Positions 17,871 through 27,744 of a stretch of 64,000 nucleotides of DNA are shown here, piece by piece. How positions within the stretch are numbered: position 1 is the stretch's first letter; each line of letters starts with the position of its first letter. The position numbers and the translations under genes are program-made. Origin of the DNA: an uncultured Muribaculaceae bacterium (lineage in GTDB: Bacteria > Bacteroidota > Bacteroidia > Bacteroidales > Muribaculaceae); NCBI GenBank assembly GCA_944321685.1, contig CALUMH010000013.1, positions 1-64,000 on the forward strand, in the 5' to 3' direction. The notes under the pieces were generated by a model that saw only the letters and a list, made by a program, of their open reading frames with translations, was not told where the DNA came from and ran no database searches.

Positions 17871-19238
17871 ATGTCTGCAATCAATCAATATACCGACCTT
17901 TACCGGCAATTCGGCAGGCGCATCGATGCAGCTTCGTCACCCGTTCTCAATGCTTTGCGTCAGGCGGCTCTTGCCGCTCTTGACGGGAGGCGGTTGCCTG
18001 CCAAAGGGGATGAAAATTACGAGGTAAGCGACCTTGAGGCTTTATATGCCCCCGACTATGGCCTGAATATCGACCGTCTTGATGTAGCAGCCGACACCGA
18101 TGAGCCGTTCCGTTGCGACGTGCCAAATTTAAGCACCAGCCTTTATTATATATTCAATGATATGTATCACGGGAGCGGTTTCACAAGTGGAACTTTGCCC
18201 GAAGGTGTGATGGTGTCATCGTTACGCAATGCCGATGAGGCCGCTTCTAAGATTATAGGCAAATATTATGGTTCGATTGCGCCTATCGACGACCCACAAG
18301 TGGCTCTCAATACACTGCTTGCCCAAGACGGGATTTTGGTATATGTGCCTGCCCGCACTGTTGTCGAGAAGCCTATTCAACTTGTGAATTTGCTGCGCGC
18401 CGCCGGGCCGCTGATGACCAACCGCCGCATTCTTGTGGTTGTGGAGGCCGGTGCGCAAGCCAAGATGCTTGTGTGTGACCACACACAAACCGCCGATGTC
18501 GATTTCCTTAACACGCAAGTGGTGGAAATATACGTCGGGGAGGGTGCCACATTCGATTATTATGACCTTGAAGAGGCAAGCGGACACACACATCGTGTGT
18601 CTTCGCTTTGGGCTCGCCAGGAGGCTGGCAGCAACCTGCTTATCAACGGTATAACGCTTATGAATGGTACAACCCGCAATGATTACCACATTGACATCAA
18701 TGGCGAACGAGCCGAAACACAATTGTTGGGAATGGCCATAGGCAGCGGCTCGCAGCACATCGATAACCATACTTACATAGGCCATAACGTTGGCTATTGC
18801 CACAGCAACGAATTATTCAAGTATGTGCTTGACGACGATGCCGTGGGTGCGTTTACAGGCAAAATACTTGTTGCTCCCGGCTCGCCGCGTACCGAAGCCT
18901 ATCAAAGTAACCGTAACATATGTGCAAGCGACCGTGCACGAATGCACACTAAGCCGCAACTTGAAATATACACCGACGACGTGAAGTGCGGCCACGGTGC
19001 CACAGTGGGCCAACTTGACGAGGAAGCCATGTTCTATATGCAGACGCGCGGCATATCGTGCCACGAAGCCCGCACACTGCTCATGCAGGCCTTTATGAGT
19101 GATGTAATCGACGGTGTGCGCCTCGAAGCTTTGCGCGACCGCCTGCGCCACCTTGTCGAAAAGCGTTTTGCCGGTACACTTGCACAATGCCGCAGTTGCA
19201 CCGCGGCGCAAGCCTGCCACGCAAAAATCAAGAAATAA
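17871..19238 (+). CDS. sufD: Fe-S cluster assembly protein SufD
   Basis: A 455-residue partner of SufB in the cluster-assembly complex. The start at 17871 (MSAINQYTDL) lies 4 bp after sufC. A longer frame beginning inside sufC at 17745 carries no family sequence and is rejected. The beta-helix core includes AQAKMLVCDHTQ, the residues around SGHTHRVSS, and the C-terminal block TDDVKCGHGATVGQLDEEAMFYMQ with the conserved His-Gly-Ala-Thr and RGIS motifs typical of SufD. A CRSC...CHAK cysteine-rich tail near the C-terminus is noticeable. It is followed after 15 bp by sufS. Confidence 0.96.
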   Translation: MSAINQYTDLYRQFGRRIDAASSPVLNALRQAALAALDGRRLPAKGDENYEVSDLEALYAPDYGLNIDRLDVAADTDEPFRCDVPNLSTSLYYIFNDMYHGSGFTSGTLPEGVMVSSLRNADEAASKIIGKYYGSIAPIDDPQVALNTLLAQDGILVYVPARTVVEKPIQLVNLLRAAGPLMTNRRILVVVEAGAQAKMLVCDHTQTADVDFLNTQVVEIYVGEGATFDYYDLEEASGHTHRVSSLWARQEAGSNLLINGITLMNGTTRNDYHIDINGERAETQLLGMAIGSGSQHIDNHTYIGHNVGYCHSNELFKYVLDDDAVGAFTGKILVAPGSPRTEAYQSNRNICASDRARMHTKPQLEIYTDDVKCGHGATVGQLDEEAMFYMQTRGISCHEARTLLMQAFMSDVIDGVRLEALRDRLRHLVEKRFAGTLAQCRSCTAAQACHAKIKK

Positions 19239-19253
19239 ATACTACAAATATAT

Positions 19254-20474
19254 ATGCCACTTGATATTGACAAAATAAGGGAAGATTTTCCCATACTCAA
19301 TCGCACTGTCGAGGGCAATCGGCTTATTTACCTCGATAATGCAGCCACATCGCAAACGCCGCGCTGCGTGGTCGATAGCATTTGCCAAATGTATTACGAG
19401 CATAAGGCCAATGTGCACCGTGGCGTACACACGTTGTCGCAAGAAGCCACCGACCGTGTGGAAGAGGCTCGCACTAAGGTGAAAGAGTTTATTAATGCCG
19501 GTTCGACCGAAGAAATAATTTTCACCCGTGGCACCACCGAAGGTATTAACTTGGTGGCATCATCGTTTGGCGACTCGCTGTGCAACGGCGATGAAATCAT
19601 TGTTACGGTTATGGAACACCACTCCAACATAGTGCCTTGGCAGCTGCTGCAGCGCAATTGCCGCGTGGTGCTGCGTGTGGTACCGATGAATGCCGATGGC
19701 AGCTTGATGCTTGATGCATATGAAGACCTTTTCACCGACAATACGCGCTTGGTGGCGCTCGCCCATGTGTCAAATGTGCTTGGCACCGTCAATCCTGTAA
19801 AGGAAATGATAGCTATTGCACACCGCCATGGTGTGCCGGTACTGGTTGACGGGGCGCAGGCAGTAGCTCACCGTCGGGTCGATGTCGTTGATCTCGATGC
19901 CGATTTCTATGCCTTTTCGGCTCATAAAATGTATGGCCCCGTTGGTGTTGGCATACTGTATGGCAAACGTCGTTTTCTTGAAGCCCTGCCACCATACCAG
20001 GGTGGCGGCGAGATGATAGGCCACGTGTCGTTTGAAAAAACCACATTTGCCGACCTTCCGTTCAAGTTCGAGGCAGGCACGCCCGACTATGTGGGAATGG
20101 CTGCCATGACAGCAGCAATCGACTATATCACCAGCCTTGGCTTAGACAACATTGCAGCCCACGAGCAAGAACTGCTTGCAGCAGCGACAGCCGGACTGAT
20201 GGAAATCCCGGGCATGAAGATTTTCGGCAATGCACCCGGCAAGGAAGGTGTAATCTCGTTTCTCGTAGATGGAATACATCACTACGACATGGGAATGCTG
20301 CTCGACAAGATGGGAGTGGCAGTACGCACCGGTCACCACTGTGCCCAGCCGCTGATGACTACACTCGGCATAGAAGGCACTGTGCGTGCCTCATTCGCCG
20401 CCTATAACTCCATAGACGAAGTAAACCGCTTCGTTGCCGCTGTAGCCCGCGCTGCCGCCATGTTTCGCAAGTAA
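19254..20474 (+). CDS. sufS: Cysteine desulfurase SufS
   Basis: A 406-residue PLP-dependent cysteine desulfurase that supplies sulfur to the Suf scaffold. Visible features are LDNAATSQTP at the N-terminus, the EHHSN motif, the PLP-binding lysine in SAHKMYGP (near Lys225), and the catalytic cysteine in RTGHHCAQP (near Cys363), which is the SufS (class II) form. The length matches E. coli SufS (406). It closes the cvpA-sufBCDS operon. No sufE or sufU gene lies next to it, so the activating sulfur-acceptor protein must be encoded elsewhere. Confidence 0.97.
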   Translation: MPLDIDKIREDFPILNRTVEGNRLIYLDNAATSQTPRCVVDSICQMYYEHKANVHRGVHTLSQEATDRVEEARTKVKEFINAGSTEEIIFTRGTTEGINLVASSFGDSLCNGDEIIVTVMEHHSNIVPWQLLQRNCRVVLRVVPMNADGSLMLDAYEDLFTDNTRLVALAHVSNVLGTVNPVKEMIAIAHRHGVPVLVDGAQAVAHRRVDVVDLDADFYAFSAHKMYGPVGVGILYGKRRFLEALPPYQGGGEMIGHVSFEKTTFADLPFKFEAGTPDYVGMAAMTAAIDYITSLGLDNIAAHEQELLAAATAGLMEIPGMKIFGNAPGKEGVISFLVDGIHHYDMGMLLDKMGVAVRTGHHCAQPLMTTLGIEGTVRASFAAYNSIDEVNRFVAAVARAAAMFRK

Positions 20475-20480
20475 TAAGCA

Positions 20481-20533
20481 AAACGAGGGGTATTCCGATA
20501 AATGTTTTACCAAGCAGGGAATATCCCTTGTTT
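20481..20533 (+). terminator. Long hairpin after the suf operon
   Basis: A 16-bp stem between 20481-20496 and 20518-20533, with 14 Watson-Crick pairs and two G.U pairs, begins 6 bp after the sufS stop. No T-run follows, so it may act as an RNA-stabilising hairpin or a weak terminator. Confidence 0.5.
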
Positions 20534-20608
20534 AGGCTATGTTCATTTCATTTGCAGTTTCAATCTGTTGACATATGCCGGTTTTGATCATAAAAGTTTG
20601 GTATCTGC

Positions 20609-22198
20609 TTACTGAACCTTCCAGTCGGCGATAGTACCGGTTTGGGAAGAAAAAACCGCGCCAATGTAATAGAGCTTGCGACCATCGGCGGCGTAAGGGC
20701 GGGCATATCCTTTTCTTGCTATTTGTTCTAATGCCTCGTCGGCATTACCGTCAAGTTTGAACTCGAAAATATAAATATATCCGGGAGTCTCCACTATGCA
20801 GTCAACCCTACCCTCGCTTTGCTGTTTCTCGGTGTAAACTGTGTAAACACTCACCAAGCGGAAGATCAGGTAAAACGTGTAGTGGAAATATCTTTCTCGT
20901 TCCCGTTCGTTCTCCTTGCGACGCATTGTGTAAGGTATGTCGGCAAGAAACGATGTAAACAACTTCTGTATTTGCTCCACTTTGCCTTCTTCCAGCGCAT
21001 CTAATAAGTCTTGTATCCAACTGTCAACACTCTCGGTTCGCGGTTTGAAATAATCTGAAGCAGCCAATGATATAAAGCCATTTTTTACCTCGTTGTTGGG
21101 GAAATCAAGAAGAAAAGTCCGGCGGCGTGGCTTGTAGTCTTTGATGGTCAGGTAACCGCTTTGGTATATCATCGGCAAAGGTTTTTCAACTGTTGCTTTG
21201 TAATCGACAAACTCCCTGGGGTCGTAGTAGCGGCCTGTCAGTTCGTCAAGGTTTTCATCGGTATGCGACAACAGCCGTATCAGGTAGGATGGTGTGCCGC
21301 TGCGGAACCAGTAATCACGTATTGTTCCGGTGGCTAAAGCATTTAAAAGGCTGAACGGATTATAAACATCGGTCATTTTTTCACTGAAGTGGTATCCGTC
21401 ATATTGCCGTTTCAAGACGTCTTTAATTTCACTTACTGTTATGCCTGCCATGGTTGCCATATCTATGAGAGACTCAGCAAAGTAATGTTCAAGTTCTTCC
21501 TGAGTGATGCCGCACAATGCCTCATAGCGCGGGTCCATGCTGATGTCGGCAGGCTGGTTAAAGCCGCTGAATACGCTCACCTGCGAGAATTTTGTCACAC
21601 CGGTCAGTAGTACAAATTGCAAGTCGCTGTCGGCCGCTTTAAACACCGAATAGAAGCCTTTCAATATCTCGCGGTGGGCATCTTCAAGTTGCATTTGTAC
21701 ATCCCCGGCCGTGCTTGTCGTTCCCGAATCCATAACATCGAGGATGGGTTTGTCGTATTCGTCAATCAGCACCACGCACCGGCGGCCATGCCGCAAGTGT
21801 GCCTGAGCAAGCACGTGGGCAAACCGCTTGCCTATGGTAGAGAACGACGAACGTCCGTAAATCTCCTCCCATGAGGCCACGGTGTCTTCTATCACTCTCT
21901 CAAGTGTGCCCGGAACAGTGAAGTTCTCCCCGTTGAAGTCGATGTGGAACACGGGATACTCGGCCCATTCTGTTTCAAGCGAGTCGATGGCAAGCCCGTG
22001 GAACAGTTCTTTGCAACCAAGAAAGTAGTTCTTCAGTGTTGACACAAGCAGGCTTTTTCCAAACCGCCTTGGCCGACTTAGGAAATATATAGTGCCATTG
22101 TGCACCAAATTATAAATCAGTGCAGTTTTATCGACATATATATAACCGTCCTCTCGCAGTTTTTCAAAACTCTGTATGCCTATCGGGTACTTCAACAT
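20609..22198 (-). CDS. AAA-ATPase-like protein with C-terminal PD-(D/E)XK nuclease domain
   Basis: A 529-residue protein from the start at 22198 (MLKYPIGIQSFEKLRE), the usual N-terminus of this abundant Bacteroidales family. An upstream extension to 22546 would cover the promoter and is rejected. The AAA part carries Walker A SRPRRFGKSLLVSTL near residues 40-55 and the Walker B-like CVVLIDEYDKPI near 140-150. The C-terminal domain has the nuclease core in GRVDCIVETPGYIYIFEFKLDG near residues 455-480, with D, E and K in the expected spacing. These proteins are highly paralogous and often hypervariable. Their function is unproven, with DNA or nucleotide targeting commonly assumed. It is divergently transcribed from an AraC regulator. 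Confidence 0.88.
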   Translation of the reverse strand: MLKYPIGIQSFEKLREDGYIYVDKTALIYNLVHNGTIYFLSRPRRFGKSLLVSTLKNYFLGCKELFHGLAIDSLETEWAEYPVFHIDFNGENFTVPGTLERVIEDTVASWEEIYGRSSFSTIGKRFAHVLAQAHLRHGRRCVVLIDEYDKPILDVMDSGTTSTAGDVQMQLEDAHREILKGFYSVFKAADSDLQFVLLTGVTKFSQVSVFSGFNQPADISMDPRYEALCGITQEELEHYFAESLIDMATMAGITVSEIKDVLKRQYDGYHFSEKMTDVYNPFSLLNALATGTIRDYWFRSGTPSYLIRLLSHTDENLDELTGRYYDPREFVDYKATVEKPLPMIYQSGYLTIKDYKPRRRTFLLDFPNNEVKNGFISLAASDYFKPRTESVDSWIQDLLDALEEGKVEQIQKLFTSFLADIPYTMRRKENERERERYFHYTFYLIFRLVSVYTVYTEKQQSEGRVDCIVETPGYIYIFEFKLDGNADEALEQIARKGYARPYAADGRKLYYIGAVFSSQTGTIADWKVQ

Positions 22199-22220
22199 GG
22201 CTTTGCATTTTGATATAAGG

Positions 22221-22251
22221 CAAATGTAATCATTTAATTTCGCATGGCAAA
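22221..22251 (-). promoter_or_regulatory. Promoter of the AAA-ATPase/nuclease gene
   Basis: On the minus strand TTTG (22251-22248) and TACATTTG (22228-22221) are separated by 19 bp, an exact consensus match 22 bp before the chosen start. This supports the start at 22198. Confidence 0.7.
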
Positions 22252-22376
22252 ATAGAGAAGCTGCTGTAACTTTTTCTTTTCCCGAATATTTGTTACAAAT
22301 GTCAGGAAATTTGTAACACTGCGAGCGTTGGGATTTTGGTTTATTTTGCGGCAGGAAATTTTGAACAGTTTTTTCT

Positions 22377-23267
22377 ATGAACGACGAAATCATTATCATA
22401 AATCCGACCGGGCTGAAAGCAGATGGCAGAATTGTGTATGGTGACAACCATATTATCTTGTTTGAAGACTTGAATGACAAGTCCAAAAATCTGCCTGTGC
22501 GTATCGACATGGTGGTGGGAATACTTTGCCTGAAAGGCAATGTCACTTGCTACGTTAACGGCAATAAATTGCGTGTTGAAGCCGGAGATATGTTTGTTTC
22601 ACACCCAAACACTTTGATATCGGAAAGCGAACGTAGCGATAATGTAGAAGTGCGTGGTATATGCCTGTCGCGGGAATATGTGAAGCATCTGTCGATGATG
22701 CCACGTAACATTTGGGATATAATATTGCATATCGAGAAATCGCCCATCATGCATTTGCAAGAAGATGAAATAAGCACGTATCTGCAATATTACAATCTGC
22801 TGCGTGCCAAATTGCTTGGCAGGCAGGGTGACAATTATGATTTAATCATCGATTCGCTTACTCAAGCCATTATATATGAAATACAAGATGTTTTTTCTGC
22901 AATCGTAAAAATTGAACCTGTAAAATACACATCTTCCAATATGTTGTTTTCCCGGTTCCTTGAATTGTTGTCGGAATCGGCTCCGCGCGAACGGGAAGTG
23001 ACGTTCTATGCCGAACGTCTTTATGTATCGCCAAAGTATTTATCGGCCGTGTGCAAGGAAGTAAGCGGCAACACGGCATCGGCGATCATCGGAGCATATG
23101 TGATGAAAGAAGTGGAGCACCTGTTGAAAACCAATAAAATGAGCATAAAAGAAATTGCCAATGAATTGAATTTTTCAAGCATTTCGTTCTTTGGTAAATA
23201 TGTGCGTAAGCGACTTGGTATGTCGCCCAAGCATTACCGGGAATTGCTTGCCCGCAACGGCGAATAA
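22377..23267 (+). CDS. AraC family transcriptional regulator
   Basis: A 296-residue regulator. The N-terminal half is a cupin-like sensing domain (about 20-150, with VRIDMVVGILCLKGNVT and a following beta-rich stretch). The C-terminal AraC domain (about 200-293) has both helix-turn-helix units: VTFYAERLYVSPKYLSAVCK and MSIKEIANELNFSSISFFGKYV, ending with LGMSPKHYRELL. It is divergent from the AAA-ATPase/nuclease gene and separated from the calcium ATPase by a bidirectional terminator, so its target is not evident from context. The ligand is unknown. Confidence 0.9.
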   Translation: MNDEIIIINPTGLKADGRIVYGDNHIILFEDLNDKSKNLPVRIDMVVGILCLKGNVTCYVNGNKLRVEAGDMFVSHPNTLISESERSDNVEVRGICLSREYVKHLSMMPRNIWDIILHIEKSPIMHLQEDEISTYLQYYNLLRAKLLGRQGDNYDLIIDSLTQAIIYEIQDVFSAIVKIEPVKYTSSNMLFSRFLELLSESAPREREVTFYAERLYVSPKYLSAVCKEVSGNTASAIIGAYVMKEVEHLLKTNKMSIKEIANELNFSSISFFGKYVRKRLGMSPKHYRELLARNGE

Positions 23268-23312
23268 ATGCACCATATAAAACAATTAATGCTTGAAGTT
23301 TCCAACACATTA

Positions 23313-23356
23313 ATATAAAAATAACAGGCGCGAATTGGCACCTGTTATTTTTATAT
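23313..23356. terminator. Bidirectional terminator between convergent genes
   Basis: A perfect 16-bp inverted repeat pairs 23313-23328 with 23341-23356 around a 12-nt loop. The arms carry A5 and T5 stretches on their outer sides, so the hairpin serves both the AraC gene and the converging calcium ATPase gene. Confidence 0.85.
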
Positions 23357-23369
23357 GATTTTTTGACAA

Positions 23370-26117
23370 TTATCGGCGGCGCATGAAGAGGCGTAACAGT
23401 TCACCTATCCACAGCACTACCGAGGTTCCTGCTATGATGATTGTCCAGTCAAGCGGCTTAATGGGTGTGACATTAAACATTTCTCCACCCACGGTGACGA
23501 TGAACACCTGTCCGACGAGTATGATAAACGCTATCAATCCGAAGCCGTTGCAGTCCTTGAAATGGAATGCCGAGCGACCCGTTTTGAACGCACGTGCATT
23601 GAACATATTCCAAAATTGAAGCATCACGAAAATGGTGAAGAACATACTCAATTCATAAGGGGTGAGATGCTTGTCGTTAACATTAAGAGACAAGTGCAGC
23701 AGGTCGGTTAGGCTCGTAATGTCGGCATGCTGGAATATATAAAGTAGCACAAGTAACATTGCGAAGAATATCACACCGGTGGCAATTATGCCCCAACCCA
23801 TTATCTTGTCGATGATGAATGCACGGCGGTCACGCGGCTTGTCTTTCATAACCGATTCCGATGGCGGCAGCGAGGCAAGTGCCATTGCTGCAAAGGTGTC
23901 CATTATAAGGTTTACCCAAAGCATTTGCGTAACGGTTAACGGCGACTCGGTACCCATGAATGCTCCGGCAAGCACTATAAGGCAGGCGGCCACGTTCACA
24001 GTCATTTGGAAAAGGATAAAACGCTGTATGTTTTGATAAAGCGAGCGTCCCCACATCACTGCACGGCCTATGCTGGCAAAGGAATTGTCGATGATGGTGA
24101 TGTCGCTGGCTTCCTTGGCAACCGATGTTCCGTCGCCCATCGACAAGCCCACTTGTGCGGCTTTCAGTGCCGGAGCATCGTTGGTGCCGTCGCCGGTGAC
24201 AGCCACTACTTGGCCTTTCTCTTGCAGTGTTTCCACAAGGCGTTTCTTGTCCATGGGGCGGGCACGGGAAATTATTTTTAAGTCTAGTATCCGTTCTTTC
24301 AACTCTTCGTCACTGAGTGCGGCAAATTCAGGGCCGGTGATTATGTTGCGGTCAGTGTCGTTTTCGGTCCATAAGCCTATTTGGCGGCCTATCTCCTTGG
24401 CCGTACCCGGGGTGTCTCCGGTTACAATTTTTACTGCGATACCTGCATCAAGGCATTCACGCACGGCATTGGGAACATCGGCACGCACGGGGTCGGCAAT
24501 TGCAACTATTCCCAGGAAAGTAAGCCCCTTTGCCACTACACGGCCGTCGGCAATCACTTGTTCGTCGTCGCTCTCAAGTACTTTATAGGCAAATCCCAGT
24601 GTGCGCATGGCTTGATTTTGATATTCAAGCAATTGGCTGTCGATGGTTTCCTTGGTGATATTTCCGCAAGACTTCGAGCATATTGAATAAACTATCTCGG
24701 GAGCGCCTTTCACATAAAGTATGGTCTTGCCAGTTGCCGATTTCACCACAGTAGCCATATATTTGCGTTCGGTAGAGAACGGCAGCTCCTCGATGGCCGG
24801 GGCATTGTCTTTCAATGCCTGGTAATCAATGCCGTTGCCATGCAGCCAAAGCAACAATGCGCCCTCGGTGGGGTTGCCAAGCACTTGCGGCTTGTCGGGG
24901 TGTGATAGGTTGAGCGAAGCAGTCGAGTTTACGGCAATGCCCTCGGTGATAAGTTTGCTCATTTCGTCACTGCCGAGTTTCTGCTCATCGCCAAGTCCGT
25001 AGAAATTGGTGCGGTGTATGCGCATTTGGTTTTGAGTGAGCGTTCCCGTTTTGTCGGTACAAATCACTGTGGTCGCGCCCATCGTTTCGCAGGCGTGCAT
25101 CTTGCGCACAAGGTTATTGGTTTTGAGCATACGGCGCATACTGTAAGCAAGGCTTAATGTAACAGCCATAGGCAGACCTTCGGGAACCGATACCACGATG
25201 AGCGTAACGGCAATCATTGCCGTCTGTAACAGGTAGGCCAGGAAATCGGGCAATGAGAAAGCTCCATGTGTACTTGAAAAGAACATGATAATGCGCCCCA
25301 CTATGATGAGTGCGGCAACGATGTAGCTGCCCCATGTGATAAGGTGGCTGAGGCGGTCGAGCTGTTCGTTGAGCGGCGTTTTCACGCTATTGTCGATTTG
25401 AGCGGCAACGAATACTTTGCCGTTCTCGGTCTTATCGCCCACGGCAAACACTTGGCATATGCCGTGTCCTTCCATCACCTTGGTGCCTTTCATCACATGG
25501 TTCGATGGGAAAGTGGCATCCTTGTCAAATTCTGCCTGATTTACGGTCTTGTCGCATACCGGTTCTCCGGTAAGGGTCGATTCATCGAGGCGAAGTGTCA
25601 CGGCTTCGAGCAATTCGGCGTCGGCAGGGACTTCGTCGCCGGTGTTAAGGATAACGATGTCACCCACTACCACGTCCTTTTTAGGCACTTCGATGGTGTT
25701 GCCGTTGCGTATCACTTTCACAGGCTCTTCGTCGTTCACCTGGTTAAGTATGGCAAAAGCTTTGTCGGCCTTCACTTCAAAATAAAAGGCCACTCCTGTG
25801 GCAAGGAATATGGCAAGCAATATGCCCACCGGTTCAAGGAATACCGAAGCTCCCTCAGGGTGAAGCCCGAACCAACCCCAATATTCGCTGCAAGCGATGG
25901 CTATCGACAATAACGCTGCGATTTCAAGAATAAAAATAAGTGGATCGCCGTTTTCCCACCCGGGGATAAAGCGACCGAACGGGCCGACGAGTTTTTCAAA
26001 GAATTTTTTCCACAACGAGTCTTTCTCGGGTGGGGTGAGGATATTCACGCCATGCCGTTTGCGGCTCTCAAGCACTTCGGCATCGGTGAGTCCTGTGTAA
26101 TGCTTTTTTTGTTCCAT
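23370..26117 (-). CDS. Calcium-translocating P-type ATPase (PMCA-like, P2B)
   Basis: A 915-residue ion pump of the inner membrane with about ten transmembrane helices. The actuator domain has LTGEP (near 187). Helix four contains the ion-binding VPEGLP. The phosphorylation site is in CTDKTGTLTQNQ (Asp near 352), followed by the nucleotide-binding domain and the hinge motif TGDGTNDAPALK, then four to six C-terminal helices ending in MRRR. The length and motif spelling match bacterial calcium pumps related to plasma-membrane Ca-ATPases, which extrude calcium at the cost of ATP. It is single-gene with its own promoter. A magnesium or manganese specificity cannot be excluded from motifs alone. 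Confidence 0.92.
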   Translation of the reverse strand: MEQKKHYTGLTDAEVLESRKRHGVNILTPPEKDSLWKKFFEKLVGPFGRFIPGWENGDPLIFILEIAALLSIAIACSEYWGWFGLHPEGASVFLEPVGILLAIFLATGVAFYFEVKADKAFAILNQVNDEEPVKVIRNGNTIEVPKKDVVVGDIVILNTGDEVPADAELLEAVTLRLDESTLTGEPVCDKTVNQAEFDKDATFPSNHVMKGTKVMEGHGICQVFAVGDKTENGKVFVAAQIDNSVKTPLNEQLDRLSHLITWGSYIVAALIIVGRIIMFFSSTHGAFSLPDFLAYLLQTAMIAVTLIVVSVPEGLPMAVTLSLAYSMRRMLKTNNLVRKMHACETMGATTVICTDKTGTLTQNQMRIHRTNFYGLGDEQKLGSDEMSKLITEGIAVNSTASLNLSHPDKPQVLGNPTEGALLLWLHGNGIDYQALKDNAPAIEELPFSTERKYMATVVKSATGKTILYVKGAPEIVYSICSKSCGNITKETIDSQLLEYQNQAMRTLGFAYKVLESDDEQVIADGRVVAKGLTFLGIVAIADPVRADVPNAVRECLDAGIAVKIVTGDTPGTAKEIGRQIGLWTENDTDRNIITGPEFAALSDEELKERILDLKIISRARPMDKKRLVETLQEKGQVVAVTGDGTNDAPALKAAQVGLSMGDGTSVAKEASDITIIDNSFASIGRAVMWGRSLYQNIQRFILFQMTVNVAACLIVLAGAFMGTESPLTVTQMLWVNLIMDTFAAMALASLPPSESVMKDKPRDRRAFIIDKIMGWGIIATGVIFFAMLLVLLYIFQHADITSLTDLLHLSLNVNDKHLTPYELSMFFTIFVMLQFWNMFNARAFKTGRSAFHFKDCNGFGLIAFIILVGQVFIVTVGGEMFNVTPIKPLDWTIIIAGTSVVLWIGELLRLFMRRR

Positions 26118-26220
26118 TATAAAATTGTAAAGTTATTTCAGCTCAAAAATATATGAAATCCCCCGTCACAGCACAATGCCACAACGTGTTTCCCCTTGTC
26201 ATAATACGCTCAATGCGCCG

Positions 26221-26252
26221 CAAAGTTAATAAAATAATGCATATACGGCAAC
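26221..26252 (-). promoter_or_regulatory. Promoter of the calcium ATPase gene
   Basis: On the minus strand TAACTTTG (26228-26221) is preceded 20 bp upstream by GTTG (26252-26249). The leader to the ATG at 26117 is about 95 nt. Apart from this promoter and the opposite one at 26335, the 331-bp intergenic region holds nothing I can name. Confidence 0.55.
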
Positions 26253-26334
26253 TGTATCTATGTACCTGCAGAAGCATTCTTGCCGTTTGTTACAGCTAAA
26301 ACGACATTTGTGCAGAAAAAACGGGTGTTTTTGT

Positions 26335-26365
26335 TTTGAAGCAAGGCATAATCAATATATCTTTG
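26335..26365 (+). promoter_or_regulatory. Promoter of the DUF4465 gene
   Basis: TTTG at 26335-26338 and TATCTTTG at 26358-26365 are separated by exactly 19 bp. The leader to the ATG at 26449 is about 75 nt. Confidence 0.75.
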
Positions 26366-26448
26366 CACACGAGAATTAAGAATAATGGCAGCGACATGGC
26401 TTATTTAAAAGGTTGATATAACATTTAAATAAATCAAAATAACTGCTT

Positions 26449-27471
26449 ATGAAACATTTTAACTGTTTACTATTGGCGGCATCGTTGCTCGTTGCGGGCA
26501 ATAATGCAATTGCAGCCGAGGGTATAACAACCCTCGACCTGACAAAGCCGCTCAATCCCGAACAACTGAACTTCGGAGAAGACGGGGCTTGGGACGGAGT
26601 ATATAAAGGCGAAGATGGCGTGCAAGATTACTTCGAAGCACAAATCTTTATCATGAGCCACACAACGAGCTATGGTGGTACGGTTTGGGATGGGTTCGCA
26701 CCGTGTACAAGTACCGTTATGGCCGACCGTGCATCATACGTTGCTGGCTGCATGGCGGGGGGCGGTATTGCTCTTGATGTCAACGGAGATGTGGCAACCG
26801 ATGATAACGGTAATGTCGTCATTGATGCAAAAACTCCGTATCTTGTGGGATATTATAACACAATGGAAACCGACTTGCCTTCGTGCCAAATATTTTTCAA
26901 CGATGGCATGTCGCATGAGGTTGTGGGTATGTATGTCACTAATTTTCCTACGGCGTTCTATAACTGCTTGTATGGTAACGGGTATGCCCGCCCGTTTGTC
27001 AATGGAGACAAGTTTACGCTCACAATTCATGGTGTGGCTGCCGATCAAACCGAAAAAACGGTAGATGTTGACCTTGTAAAATATGAAGATGATATGTTTC
27101 AGGCAGTCAGAGGCTGGAAATATGTTGATTTGTCATCGCTCGGTGCGGTGGAATCGGTATATTTTACAATGAGCAGTACCGATGCAGGCGAATGGGGGAT
27201 GAATACGACGGCAATGTTCTGCCTCGACAAGTTGATGGTGAAAAGCGATGGGATTGCCAGTGTGGGCAATGCAGGCATGGTTGGCGATGCCATTACTTAC
27301 GATAGGGCTGCCGCTGCGGTTGTTTTGCCGCAAAGCACATTTGCAATCATATATAACGCTGCCGGGCAAAAAGTCATGGCAGCCGAAGGGCAACGGATTT
27401 CGGTTGCCGGGCTCGACAACGGCATATATTTTGTGAAAACAGCCACAGGAACGCTGCGCTTCATAAAATAA
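26449..27471 (+). CDS. Secreted DUF4465-type protein with Por-type C-terminal tail
   Basis: A 340-residue exported protein. A signal peptide of about 22 residues (ending NNAIAAEG) is followed by a beta-sandwich domain (about 40-260) with the DUF4465 pattern: YFEAQIFIMSHTTSYGGTVWDGF, a CMAGGG segment and PYLVGYYNT. Such domains are thought to bind carbohydrates or surfaces; no catalytic residues are evident. The C-terminal 60 residues (FAIIYNAAGQKVMAAEG, LDNGIYFVKTATGTLRFIK) form a type IX secretion sorting tail. It is a single gene with its own promoter and terminator. The exact function is unknown. Confidence 0.78.
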   Translation: MKHFNCLLLAASLLVAGNNAIAAEGITTLDLTKPLNPEQLNFGEDGAWDGVYKGEDGVQDYFEAQIFIMSHTTSYGGTVWDGFAPCTSTVMADRASYVAGCMAGGGIALDVNGDVATDDNGNVVIDAKTPYLVGYYNTMETDLPSCQIFFNDGMSHEVVGMYVTNFPTAFYNCLYGNGYARPFVNGDKFTLTIHGVAADQTEKTVDVDLVKYEDDMFQAVRGWKYVDLSSLGAVESVYFTMSSTDAGEWGMNTTAMFCLDKLMVKSDGIASVGNAGMVGDAITYDRAAAAVVLPQSTFAIIYNAAGQKVMAAEGQRISVAGLDNGIYFVKTATGTLRFIK

Positions 27472-27532
27472 TGGAACAAGAGCTTTATATAACAACGAGA
27501 TACATTTAACATAACTTTGTATAACTTCTGCT

Positions 27533-27576
27533 GGAGCTGCTATGTTGCGAAATAAGGCAGCTTCTATTTTTTATTG
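27533..27576 (+). terminator. Terminator of the DUF4465 gene
   Basis: The 8-bp stem GGAGCTGC (27533-27540) with GCAGCTTC (27557-27564), including one G.U pair, is followed by TATTTTTTATT. From here to 27744 I see no gene or recognisable signal. Confidence 0.6.
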
Positions 27577-27744
27577 TGTCTGTTCCGGAAAAGCGATGTT
27601 GAGTTTCAAATGAGGGGGGGATAAGGTGGAGGAACCGCTCCATATTGCTGCATATTTTGTGTTGCCGCGCCCTTTGCAGAAAAGAATGATTTTCAATTTT
27701 GCCATTTTCGTTTGTTGAAGGAAATGGCTGTCGTTTTTGTTTGT

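Noticed and set aside
22199..22546. Longer N-terminus for the AAA-ATPase/nuclease protein
   Set aside because: It would include the consensus promoter at 22221-22251 and run into the divergent AraC gene; family members begin with the MLKYPIGIQSFE-type sequence.
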